43,619 bases of DNA from contig NZ_GL882673.1 in NCBI RefSeq assembly GCF_000195635.1, positions 1 to 43,619 on the forward strand, read 5' to 3'. Shown here in pieces: positions 18,130-26,413 of this stretch. How positions within the stretch are numbered: the first letter of the stretch is position 1; the number at the start of each line of letters is the position of its first letter. The notes under the pieces were generated by a model. It was not told the origin of the DNA and ran no database searches. It worked only from the letters and a program-made list of their open reading frames with translations. The position numbers were made by a program, and so were the translations under genes. This DNA comes from Bacteroides fluxus YIT 12057. GTDB taxonomy: Bacteria > Bacteroidota > Bacteroidia > Bacteroidales > Bacteroidaceae.

Positions 18130-20280
18130 TTATTCATACAGTCCTTTCCAGTCGTGCGGAAAAGGAATGGTCTTATAATATTTCAATGAATGTTCCGGTT
18201 GTTCCAGGTCGGCGGGAATAGGCAGTCCCGAATATTCCTGAAAGAAAAGCAAACAGCCGTCCCGCCACCAGATTGCCTCCTGTTCCTGATACTCCAGCAG
18301 AGACGCAACGTGGTCAAAACGTTCACGGTCAATCTTGCCTTTCAGACCGCTCCATAGCTTTTGCATCAACCGGACTTCATCTACCCCTTTATAATAGTGA
18401 CAGACCAATTCGTCCCACAACGTTTTTCCCGAAGGCATTTTATAATCCCAAGGAACACGATGGAACCACAACAAATACTCTGGAGGGCATGTTTTTATAT
18501 TTTCAAATTTTTCATAAACCGGAGAATGGTACTGCAGGACAGCCCCTGTACCGCCGGCAGTTCTGTTCACTCCGATACTATCCTCAGTGATTTTGTGATA
18601 GTCGAAGGCAGTCCACACCGGATCATCGTGCCAAGGTTCGGGACCATTATGCGTATCGTAATTCATAATATGATTCAAGCCAAGAGGCATGGTATAGTTC
18701 ACGTATGCTTCACGAGACATCTGCATAATTCGTAAGACAGGACTCAATACGCTGTCCTCATTAGAGAAGGTCATTTTAGCCCAATCTTCCGCAATCTCGG
18801 CAGAACTCGCATCCGGATTCCATGCCAAACGACCAAAAGCATACCAATTGGCCTGGCCGAACAGGTGTCCCGTCCAGTTAAGGTCCGTCCCGATATTAGG
18901 CACGCCGGCAATGGCCGAGATGCCATGAGTTTTTTGGTAGTTTTGTAAAACCTTTGAAACCGTAGATCCCTTACCATTCTCGTAAGTATCCGATTGAAGG
19001 GTTTCCTCAAACAAAGTACCCAAATACACCAGATGTCCCGCATGTCCAAGATTCTCCTGCGTAATCTGGAACTCTAAAGAAAGCGGTGTATCGGGCATTC
19101 CTCCAAATAACGGATGGAAAGGTTCACGCGGCTGGAAGTCGATAGGTCCATTCTTCGGCTGCACAAAAACATTCTTCCTGAACTTTCCGTCAAGTGGCTT
19201 GAATTCATTATAACCATTAATTACACGATCTACCTGACGTTCGTTCTGATAGACAAAAGCCCTCCAAAACACGATACCTCCGTATGGCTCCAAAACCTCC
19301 GCAAGCATATTCGCACCGTCAGCATGGGAACAGCCATAATCCTGAGGTCCCGGTTGCCCCTCGGAATTCGCCTTTACCAGAAAGCCACCGAAGTCAGGAA
19401 TCAAAGAATAGATTTCTTCCACTTTGTCTTTCCACCATTTCTGCACCTGCGGGTCTTTAGGATTGGCCGTATCCAACCCTCCTATCTCCCGGGGAGCGCT
19501 GAATTTAGCGGTCAAATACACTTTTATGCCGTATGGACGGAATACATCCGCCAGCCCGGATGCCTTTACAAGCCAATCCGTGCGCAGACTTTTGGCTTGC
19601 GCATTCACATTATTAAGTACTGCCCCATTAATACCCACAGAAGCATTGGCACGTGCATAATCAATATAACGCTGCTCCTTATAAAAAGGAAGTCTCTCCC
19701 AATTCCAAATGCTATAACCGGCATAACCACGCTCTACCGTTCCATTCAGGTTATCCCAATGGTTCAGTACACGATATCTCAACTTGGGATTCTCCTTTAT
19801 CGCCAACTGTTCCAAAGGCTGTGTGGTCTGCATCAATCTAAGATAATGGAAAACGCCATACAGCACCCCTATGTCTGTCCGGGCTGCTATGACTGTAACC
19901 ATTTTGCCCTCCATCTTACTATTCTGAATCAGATAGCCTTCATCAGACAATCCCTCAATTTCAGGATAAAAAGCTTGTTTCCGGAATAAAGGTATAGATT
20001 GAGGCGTGCCAATAATCAGCATATTATCTTCCAAAGTTTCCGTTTCTGCAAGATCTATACCCAACAATCCAGACAGGCCGGCCCGCAATTCTTTCTTTGC
20101 AGCAGCCAGGCTTCCTGTTTCTCCCGGAAACAGGACTTTCCGGTTTCTCTGACGATAGGACTCAGAGAGTTCATTATTACCTAATGGTTTATAACGTAAC
20201 CATAATTCATAACCACTTTCCGCATGCAACCATTGCATACAGCATAGTAGAAGAAACAGGCATGTATTTCTCAAATTCAT
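18130..20280 (-). CDS. GH67 alpha-glucuronidase
   Basis: This 716-aa exported enzyme belongs to the family that removes terminal alpha-1,2-linked (4-O-methyl)glucuronic acid from oligosaccharides by inversion. A signal peptide is present (LFLLLCCMQWLHA). The catalytic motifs are intact: Glu307 in KANSEGQPGP is the expected acid, and Asp381 (NGPIDFQPREP) with Glu409 (QITQENLG) are the expected base pair. The spacing of 74 and 28 residues is close to that of the Cellvibrio enzyme. The C-terminal helical domain is complete, so the protein is full length. Known members act on short glucurono-xylo-oligosaccharides, but no xylanase or xylosidase is seen here, so the aglycone may differ. GH97 lies 15 bp upstream. 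Confidence 0.93.
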   Translation of the reverse strand: MNLRNTCLFLLLCCMQWLHAESGYELWLRYKPLGNNELSESYRQRNRKVLFPGETGSLAAAKKELRAGLSGLLGIDLAETETLEDNMLIIGTPQSIPLFRKQAFYPEIEGLSDEGYLIQNSKMEGKMVTVIAARTDIGVLYGVFHYLRLMQTTQPLEQLAIKENPKLRYRVLNHWDNLNGTVERGYAGYSIWNWERLPFYKEQRYIDYARANASVGINGAVLNNVNAQAKSLRTDWLVKASGLADVFRPYGIKVYLTAKFSAPREIGGLDTANPKDPQVQKWWKDKVEEIYSLIPDFGGFLVKANSEGQPGPQDYGCSHADGANMLAEVLEPYGGIVFWRAFVYQNERQVDRVINGYNEFKPLDGKFRKNVFVQPKNGPIDFQPREPFHPLFGGMPDTPLSLEFQITQENLGHAGHLVYLGTLFEETLQSDTYENGKGSTVSKVLQNYQKTHGISAIAGVPNIGTDLNWTGHLFGQANWYAFGRLAWNPDASSAEIAEDWAKMTFSNEDSVLSPVLRIMQMSREAYVNYTMPLGLNHIMNYDTHNGPEPWHDDPVWTAFDYHKITEDSIGVNRTAGGTGAVLQYHSPVYEKFENIKTCPPEYLLWFHRVPWDYKMPSGKTLWDELVCHYYKGVDEVRLMQKLWSGLKGKIDRERFDHVASLLEYQEQEAIWWRDGCLLFFQEYSGLPIPADLEQPEHSLKYYKTIPFPHDWKGLYE

Positions 20281-20295
20281 AATACTATCTTATTT

Positions 20296-22242
20296 CTATT
20301 CAATCTTACCGGCCCATCCGCCATTACGCACCAACTTCATTGTCAACTTGGTAGTGCTTGTCACTTCCGCCTCTTTCCTCTTATAGTCCATCGCCTGGCA
20401 ATCTGCATTAATGCCATCTTCAAAATAAGTCAGATGTAATCTTTTATCTTTCGGCAGAAAATCGAGGTTCACTTCTATTTCACGTCCTGTATTGTTAGTG
20501 ATGGCACCAATAAACCATTTCTCCCCACTACGGCGGGCAATAACGACATATTCGCCGACCTTCGCTTCCAGTACTTTTGTTTCATCCCAAACCACCGGAA
20601 CACTGGATATGAATTCAGTACAGGGACGCTCGCGATAGTAATATACCGGATTATCCGCCAGCATCTGCAATCCGCTCTCGAATACAACAAACAAAGCCAT
20701 CTGATAAGCACGGGTTCCCGATCCCATTGCATTAGCACGAGTAGAACGATTATCCTCGGGTTGAGCAGAAAACATAGAACCGGGAGTAAAGTCCATTGGC
20801 CCCACTGCATTACGCATAAACGGTAGGTAAATGGAATTTGCCGGTTTACAATTGCCTCCTTGCTCCATACCCAATACCCCCTCATACGAAAGTACATTCG
20901 GGTATCTGCGTTCCAACCCTGCCGGTTTAAAGGAACCATGGAAATCGACAAACAGTTTATGTCTGGCAGCTTCTTTGGCTACCCGTTCATAATAGTTCAC
21001 CATCCATTGGTCACTACGATCCATAAAATCAATCTTCACACCGGCAATTCCCCAATCTGCAAAAGTCTTGAACAAATCAAAATGATTCTCTACAGTCAGC
21101 CAGGTTAACCACAATACAATCTTCACATTACGCTCCTTACCATATTTTATCAACTCCTGTAAATCAATTGTCGGGTTCGGCGTGAACGGATCACGGGTAC
21201 TCTTTGCCCAACCTTCATCCATGATAATATAAGGAATGCCGAAGGTAGAAGCAAAATCAATATAATACTTATAGGAATCCATATTGTAACCGGAGCGGAA
21301 GTCCACCCCATACAGACGGGCATCGTGCCACCATTCCCAACTTACCTGTCCCGGTTGAATCCAACTATAGTCTTCCAATTCACAAGGAGAAGAAAGATTA
21401 TAAACCATTTCATTGGCAACAAGATCCCTATCATCATCCGAAATGACAAAGAAACGCCACGGGAAGCTTCTCTTGCCGGAAGTCTTGGCTATATAATCCG
21501 CCTCTTTTAATATCCTTACACTACGGTCACCGTCTTCACCGAACTCCAACGGACATTTTGGAAAAAGAGACTGCATGCCATTATTCCCAGTACTCTGCAA
21601 AAACATACATGGATAATCCCGCAAATCAGCTTCGGATATCAATATCTTATATGGCTTGTCCGTTTCCAGAAGCACTGGCAGGTAGCTCATACGGTCTGCC
21701 GGTTTATACTCCCTTGTCTGAACATGCGTATATGGATATTCATAAGATGTTTTAAAACCATTTGGCTGAGACATGTGAGCTAAATAATCCCCCGGGAAAT
21801 GGATTACAAAATCTTCTCCCGTCACTTCAACCTCTCCTTTCCTATCTGTCACAAAACGATAGGCCAAACCTTTATCGAATACACGAAATTCTATAGCATA
21901 GTTACCCGCCATGTTCATACGCAAGGTATTGCAATGATTCTTTACCACTGCATTCTTCAAAGGAATCTCCCGCTTCACACTTTCATCAATCTTACCGCGT
22001 TTCACTCCCTTCAGTCTTGGCTCTTTTCCTAAGATTTCATCACCCAATGTCAGTGTTAAAGAACAGTTGTCCAACAACAAGTCATTTCCCGAATATACCG
22101 AATAATATACTTTGTCTTTCAGTTCGATATTCACCTTCAGTTTGCCGTCCGGTGACTGTATACTGATTTCCTTGGCAGAGACTTTCCCTCCATACAGCCA
22201 TAGCACCGCCACCAATACAGATATAAAATATTTATGTATCAT
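20296..22242 (-). CDS. GH97 retaining-type alpha-glycosidase, probably alpha-galactosidase
   Basis: This 648-aa exported enzyme has an N-terminal beta-sandwich (about 25-280), a catalytic barrel (about 285-560, from SWEWWHDARLYGVDF) and a C-terminal beta domain. GH97 has inverting alpha-glucosidases (SusB type) and retaining alpha-galactosidases. Here VKIDFMDRSDQ offers Asp405 as nucleophile and GMEQGG offers Glu460 as acid/base, 55 residues apart. From memory, the Asp415/Glu470 pair of B. thetaiotaomicron BtGal97a has the same spacing, so the retaining class is likely. The signal peptide ends at KVSA. It sits mid-operon, 20 bp after GH105. Galactose as the leaving sugar is inferred from the class; other alpha-sugars have been reported for GH97. 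Confidence 0.9.
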   Translation of the reverse strand: MIHKYFISVLVAVLWLYGGKVSAKEISIQSPDGKLKVNIELKDKVYYSVYSGNDLLLDNCSLTLTLGDEILGKEPRLKGVKRGKIDESVKREIPLKNAVVKNHCNTLRMNMAGNYAIEFRVFDKGLAYRFVTDRKGEVEVTGEDFVIHFPGDYLAHMSQPNGFKTSYEYPYTHVQTREYKPADRMSYLPVLLETDKPYKILISEADLRDYPCMFLQSTGNNGMQSLFPKCPLEFGEDGDRSVRILKEADYIAKTSGKRSFPWRFFVISDDDRDLVANEMVYNLSSPCELEDYSWIQPGQVSWEWWHDARLYGVDFRSGYNMDSYKYYIDFASTFGIPYIIMDEGWAKSTRDPFTPNPTIDLQELIKYGKERNVKIVLWLTWLTVENHFDLFKTFADWGIAGVKIDFMDRSDQWMVNYYERVAKEAARHKLFVDFHGSFKPAGLERRYPNVLSYEGVLGMEQGGNCKPANSIYLPFMRNAVGPMDFTPGSMFSAQPEDNRSTRANAMGSGTRAYQMALFVVFESGLQMLADNPVYYYRERPCTEFISSVPVVWDETKVLEAKVGEYVVIARRSGEKWFIGAITNNTGREIEVNLDFLPKDKRLHLTYFEDGINADCQAMDYKRKEAEVTSTTKLTMKLVRNGGWAGKIE

Positions 22243-22262
22243 TACTTTTTATCGTTATAAGA

Positions 22263-23390
22263 TTATTTTTCCAAAAATGCATTCACACACCACAATACAG
22301 GAGCTTGTCCGTGCATGTTTCCCAACAAGGTACGACGATTTAGGTAAAACTGACGGTCATTGGTCTTATTCGTCCCCTCACAGACACCTGCAACATCGCC
22401 ATTTTTATCAATATGTCCCACCAAAGCAATCCATGCCCTACGAACTACCGGCGCATACGTAGCCTCATCCAGCCAACCTTGCTTTACTCCTTTAATCATA
22501 GCATAAATGAACATAGCCGAACCAGACGTCTCCGTCCAAGTTGTCGGGTCATCAACCAATTGCCCCCACAATCCGTCTTCTTTCTGATATTTACACAGAG
22601 TATCCATCATCTTCCGATACGATTCCAAAATACGGGGACGATTTGGATTATCCTCGGGTAAGAGGCCAAGTAATTCTGTCATACCTGCCGCCATCCATCC
22701 ATTGCCCCGTCCCCAAAAGAAAGGAACGTCTTCGGCATGATAGAACAACCCGTTGGGGCGCTGTATCTTATCCAGATAAACCACCATTTCGGCAGCCGCA
22801 CGATCAATGTATTTCCTGTCTTCAGTGACAAAAAAGGCTTGTGACTGGATAGCTGAAATCATAAACATATCATCAATCCAATAACGTGTCTGCCACGACA
22901 ACCCCTTATCCAACAATGCCTGATATTCCTCTTTACGTTTCGTATTACGAGGCATTTTCCACTGCTCATCGGCATACCAGATTCCCATTTGATAATAAAT
23001 CTCCTTACCGGTCTGCGCATATAATTGTAGAGGTATCGTTCCAAATACAGTATGATCCACATGGTCGGGCAAGGGTTGCAGCCGGCGTTCAGGCCCAAAA
23101 ATCGGCAGAAAGCGTTCTTCCAATTGCCTGAGCAGCTTTTTATTGTTAGTTATATCCGCATAGCGCAAGGCTCCAAACCATGCGCAGGTTTCAGGATATG
23201 TAATTTCATTGGGAGGTGCAGGATTACCATTAAAATTAGGATGCGGAACTTCCACAAAACGTTTACTGACCAACTCCCCCACAGCTTTAGGAGACACTCC
23301 ATCAGGCCAGTCCTTAAATGCCTTTTGAGCAGACACCCCAAAAGGCATACAAACCATTAAGCTTGCTATTATCAATTTACGCATATCCAT
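22263..23390 (-). CDS. GH105/GH88-type unsaturated glycuronyl hydrolase
   Basis: This 375-aa exported (alpha/alpha)6-barrel enzyme belongs to the group that removes 4,5-unsaturated uronic acid from the non-reducing end of lyase products by hydrating the double bond. Diagnostic stretches are TRYWIDDMFMISAIQ with the catalytic Asp at 173 or 174, FFWGRGNGWMAAGMTELL near 225-243, and TWTETSGSAMFIYAM near 288-302. The signal peptide ends GVSA. The best-known members act on unsaturated rhamnogalacturonan, but the locus has no other pectin enzyme that I can see. The substrate here is more likely an unsaturated glucuronyl oligosaccharide. It needs a lyase partner, which may be the unrecognised protein at 16184-18112. 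GH125 lies 8 bp upstream. Confidence 0.88.
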   Translation of the reverse strand: MDMRKLIIASLMVCMPFGVSAQKAFKDWPDGVSPKAVGELVSKRFVEVPHPNFNGNPAPPNEITYPETCAWFGALRYADITNNKKLLRQLEERFLPIFGPERRLQPLPDHVDHTVFGTIPLQLYAQTGKEIYYQMGIWYADEQWKMPRNTKRKEEYQALLDKGLSWQTRYWIDDMFMISAIQSQAFFVTEDRKYIDRAAAEMVVYLDKIQRPNGLFYHAEDVPFFWGRGNGWMAAGMTELLGLLPEDNPNRPRILESYRKMMDTLCKYQKEDGLWGQLVDDPTTWTETSGSAMFIYAMIKGVKQGWLDEATYAPVVRRAWIALVGHIDKNGDVAGVCEGTNKTNDRQFYLNRRTLLGNMHGQAPVLWCVNAFLEK

Positions 23391-23398
23391 TCTTCCAC

Positions 23399-24877
23399 TT
23401 ATTTGATATTATTCAATATATCCAATTTCCCATCACCGATAAGTTTCAATATCAGTTCACCGAACAATGTATTCTGCCAGGCAAACCAGGCCCGGGTAAA
23501 CTTTTCGGGGTTATCCTTATTGAAAGACTCATGCATGAATCCCGTACCGGCATCCGTCTTCATCAACATCCTGATGCAGTCTTCAATTTCTTTGTCATCC
23601 TGGCTGGTAAAAGCCTTCATCATGATGCTCATAGGCCAAATCATATCATAACCAATATGCGGGCCACCGATACCTTCCCCCGCCTTACCCTTGAAAAAGT
23701 ACGGATTATCCTCGCTCCACACAAAACGACGGGTATTCTGGTAAACAGGGTCGTTAACATCTACATCTCCCAAGTAAGGCATAGCCAAAAGACTGGGAAC
23801 ATTCGCATCATCCATGAACAGCTGGTTACCGAAACCATCTACTTCAAAGGCATAAATTGTTCCATACTTAGGATGATTAAAGGTAGCATACTTCTTCAGA
23901 GCGGCTTCTACTTCGTCCGCAAGTACCTTGCACTCATTGGCAAGCCCCTGTTCCTTGTTTACTTCGGTAAGTATTTCAGCCGCTTTACGCAGAGAAGTTA
24001 CCGCAAAGAAGTTAGCAGGAATCAAGAACTGGTAAGTAGAAGCATCATCCGAAGGACGAAAAGAAGATACTATCAATCCTACGGGCTTCACCGGATGCCC
24101 GTATCCGTTATTTTGCATCGTATCTAGCTGGCGTTCGGTTCTGCGCATGAATTTATAAGGACCGGGACCATCTTTACGCTGCTGTTCCTTAAACGTTTTC
24201 AGAATATTCTTCACAGTTTGAATCCAGTCGGCACCAAAAACTGACGCATCTCCGGTCACTTGCCAATAGTGATAAGCCAATCGCAAAGGATAACACAAAG
24301 AATCTATTTCATATTTACGTTCATGCAGTTCCGGCTTCATATCTGTTATGTCACTCATCCAATCTCCTCCGGTGGGACCATCATTAAAAGCATTGGCATA
24401 AGGATCAATATTGATGCATTTCCAATGGCGCAATATCACTCCACGAAGCATTTTTTTAAGTTCTGCATCAGAATTAGCCAACTGGACATAAGGCCATACT
24501 TGGGCTCCCGAATCGCGCAACCACATGGCGTGGATATCACCGGTATAAACAAACGTATCGTCTTCACCGTCCAGTTTACGATAATGTACTGTAGTATCCA
24601 GTGTATTGGGAAAACAATTTTCAAACATCCAAGCCAAATAAGGATTGGTCAACATTTCTTTTACTTCCGCTATTTTCTTCTCTACGATATCCGATATGAA
24701 CAGTCGTTCCTTTTTCTCCGGACGGCGGCTGACATACTTTCCGATATTATCACATACCGCAACCGCATCATTTCCCACACTCTTCACAATGGCATTACCT
24801 TCTGTCGGATAAAAAGATAGCCCCAGTATAAAGGCTGAAGCAGCTACCATCTTTTTGCTAATTAGTTGTCTTCTCAT
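23399..24877 (-). CDS. GH125 exo-alpha-1,6-mannosidase
   Basis: This 492-aa protein of the former DUF1237 family has an (alpha/alpha)6 barrel that removes alpha-1,6-linked mannose with inversion. Family signatures are GDIHAMWLRDSGAQVWPY (about 113-130), NDGPTGGDWMSDITDMKPELHERKYEIDSL with its core near 170-190, and SFRPSDDASTYQFLIPANFFAV near 278-300. The start has a signal sequence (MVAASAFILGLSFYPTEGNA), so it acts in the periplasm. It lies between GH76 (15 bp) and GH105 (8 bp), directly downstream of GH76. The GH76-GH125 pair is the usual endo/exo set for an alpha-1,6-mannan backbone. All family motifs appear intact. Confidence 0.92.
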   Translation of the reverse strand: MRRQLISKKMVAASAFILGLSFYPTEGNAIVKSVGNDAVAVCDNIGKYVSRRPEKKERLFISDIVEKKIAEVKEMLTNPYLAWMFENCFPNTLDTTVHYRKLDGEDDTFVYTGDIHAMWLRDSGAQVWPYVQLANSDAELKKMLRGVILRHWKCINIDPYANAFNDGPTGGDWMSDITDMKPELHERKYEIDSLCYPLRLAYHYWQVTGDASVFGADWIQTVKNILKTFKEQQRKDGPGPYKFMRRTERQLDTMQNNGYGHPVKPVGLIVSSFRPSDDASTYQFLIPANFFAVTSLRKAAEILTEVNKEQGLANECKVLADEVEAALKKYATFNHPKYGTIYAFEVDGFGNQLFMDDANVPSLLAMPYLGDVDVNDPVYQNTRRFVWSEDNPYFFKGKAGEGIGGPHIGYDMIWPMSIMMKAFTSQDDKEIEDCIRMLMKTDAGTGFMHESFNKDNPEKFTRAWFAWQNTLFGELILKLIGDGKLDILNNIK

Positions 24878-24892
24878 GATATTTTTAAGTTT

Positions 24893-26086
24893 CTATTGTT
24901 TCAAAGTTGATAAGCGGGCATACATTTCCACAAGAGCAGCCTGAGTAAGCAACCATTTATATGTTTTCTTACGAGACTCTTTTACAAACTGTTCATCTTC
25001 AAACAGGCCATTATCATTAGGATTGTGCGTCCACAAATAAGATAGGGTATTTTTGAAGTCATTCAAATATTGTGGATTCTGATCTATTTTATATAATTCC
25101 TCAAATCCACGTAGCATAATAGCAACAAACCAGATATTACCATTCTTCAAGACTCTGAAAGCAGTTCCATCCAAAGTTGCAAAATCTTCAAAAAAACGAT
25201 CGCTACATGCCTTAGCCAGATTTTGTGCATCAGTCAGATATCGGTTATCACTGGTCAATCCATACATAAGCGCAGCAGCCTGCATCATTTGACCACTATT
25301 GTACTGATACTTTGTCTTTCCTATCGTTCCATCCAGTTTCTTATTATCAAAATACAGATAGTCAACAGTATCCTGCAAATTCTCTTGGGTCCAATGATAC
25401 AAATCCTTTCCAGCCTGCAAATACGCTTCATCTCTAGTGGTCTGGTAAAGTTTGAGAGCCAACACCGATGCCGGAGCGTTGGAACAGGTATTCTTTGAAA
25501 ATTTCTTTTGTTCACACCAATAAATACCTCCTCCCAACACGCTGTCACAGCCACTTTCAAGAAATTTCCAAATATTTTTGGAAGAATCCAGATATTCTTT
25601 TCTTCCAGTCAGTTGATACGCCTCCAAAAAATCAAGTCCCAACCAGATATTGTCATCATAAAAGCGATCTGAATACCCAGCTTCGAACAAATAGGACTGA
25701 TAACAAAACGGCTTCCTAACTGTATCATAGTATTGACTAAGTCCCGGCAAGATAATAGAATCCAATAATTTACCATATTTTTTATCTCCCGTAGCTTTCA
25801 ACAATGCATTTACAGCAGAAAACAAACCAGACGTCGGCCACAGATAAGCCACTTTATCCTTCCGTACTGTATCATTGTCCGCCAGATAAGTCACTAACTC
25901 ATTTTCTTGCTTCGGATAGTTCTCATTAAATAAACATTGCTCCTGTATCTTATAATATTTAATCGTACTGTCAAGTAATTGGCCGGCATACTCTGTAAAC
26001 TGATTATCACTTACTGAACGTACGGGATATGAACAGCTTTGCAATAAAACTCCAACAACAAAAAACAAACAAATTGCAGTTCTCAT
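24893..26086 (-). CDS. GH76 lipoprotein, endo-alpha-1,6-mannanase family
   Basis: This 397-aa lipoprotein has lipobox LLQSC and a mature end CSYPVRSV. It lacks the acidic surface-export signal seen in SusD, so it may face the periplasm. The GH76 signatures are DRFYDDNIWLGLDFLEAY with the catalytic pair Asp144-Asp145, GGGIYWCEQKK and NTCSNAPASVLALKLYQ, and KYQYNSGQMMQAAALMYGL. Retaining GH76 enzymes cut alpha-1,6-mannan chains. It is the first gene of the seven-gene operon, preceded by a promoter candidate and a leader hairpin. The protein is short but covers the full barrel. Members with other specificities exist, so mannanase activity is likely but not certain. Confidence 0.85.
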   Translation of the reverse strand: MRTAICLFFVVGVLLQSCSYPVRSVSDNQFTEYAGQLLDSTIKYYKIQEQCLFNENYPKQENELVTYLADNDTVRKDKVAYLWPTSGLFSAVNALLKATGDKKYGKLLDSIILPGLSQYYDTVRKPFCYQSYLFEAGYSDRFYDDNIWLGLDFLEAYQLTGRKEYLDSSKNIWKFLESGCDSVLGGGIYWCEQKKFSKNTCSNAPASVLALKLYQTTRDEAYLQAGKDLYHWTQENLQDTVDYLYFDNKKLDGTIGKTKYQYNSGQMMQAAALMYGLTSDNRYLTDAQNLAKACSDRFFEDFATLDGTAFRVLKNGNIWFVAIMLRGFEELYKIDQNPQYLNDFKNTLSYLWTHNPNDNGLFEDEQFVKESRKKTYKWLLTQAALVEMYARLSTLKQ

Positions 26087-26115
26087 AATATTATCTTTTT
26101 ATACATGGTTTTTAG

Positions 26116-26154
26116 AAAGAGAAGCCCCTGCCTATCAGGCAGGAATTTCTCTTT
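26116..26154 (-). terminator. Strong hairpin: terminator of the kdp operon or leader attenuator of the GH76 operon
   Basis: AAAGAGAA (26116-26123) pairs with TTCTCTTT (26147-26154), and inside it CCTGCC (26127-26132) pairs with GGCAGG (26138-26143) around a 5-nt loop. It is 260 bp past the histidine kinase stop codon. It is downstream of the predicted promoter for the GH76 operon, so it would also lie in that operon's leader. No pure U-tract follows. Confidence 0.45.
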
Positions 26155-26206
26155 ACCGGTTATCCCTATATCCTCTTACCAATCTGATTTAAAAATTATT
26201 TCACTG

Positions 26207-26214
26207 CAAATATA
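26207..26214 (-). promoter_or_regulatory. Bacteroides -7 box for the seven-gene enzyme operon
   Basis: The minus strand reads TATATTTG (TAnnTTTG). It predicts a start near 26200 and a 113-nt leader before GH76. No -33 TTTG is found at 19-21 bp, which fits an HTCS-activated promoter. Confidence 0.5.
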
Positions 26215-26265
26215 AACAGAAACAAAAGCTTTTTATTATCTACCTCTGACAATAGTGTATGAAAG

Positions 26266-26333
26266 ACGAATTAGGCAGAAACAAACACAGCAACGACTCT
26301 CAACATGAATGTCCTCATTTCTGCCAAATTCGT
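26266..26333. repeat. Inverted repeat upstream of the GH76 operon promoter
   Basis: ACGAATTAGGCAGAAA (26266-26281) and TTTCTGCCAAATTCGT (26318-26333) are reverse complements except for one position, across a 36-nt spacer. Next to the right arm is an 11-bp direct repeat, TGTACAAATCT (26333-26343) and TGTATAAATCT (26344-26354). All of this lies in the 327-bp gap between the kinase gene and GH76, 50-150 bp upstream of the -7 box. It could be a regulatory site or a transcript-end hairpin. No gene is seen in the gap. Confidence 0.6.
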
Positions 26334-26413
26334 GTACAAATCTTGTATAAATCTCTATTTTACAAAATCATACAGTCTTTTTATTCTCCAAAAGCCATGG
26401 CCCTGATTCCCAT

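Noticed and set aside
19114..19989. 291-codon plus-strand frame across the GH67 gene
   Set aside because: It overlaps the catalytic motifs of GH67 on the opposite strand and has shadow-like composition.
18130..20280. The locus as a glucuronoxylan locus because of GH67
   Set aside because: No xylanase, xylosidase, GH43, GH10 or GH115 is present, and GH76 with GH125 points to mannose instead.
23318..24127. 269-codon plus-strand frame across GH125 and GH105
   Set aside because: It spans two well-supported minus-strand genes and shows no family resemblance.
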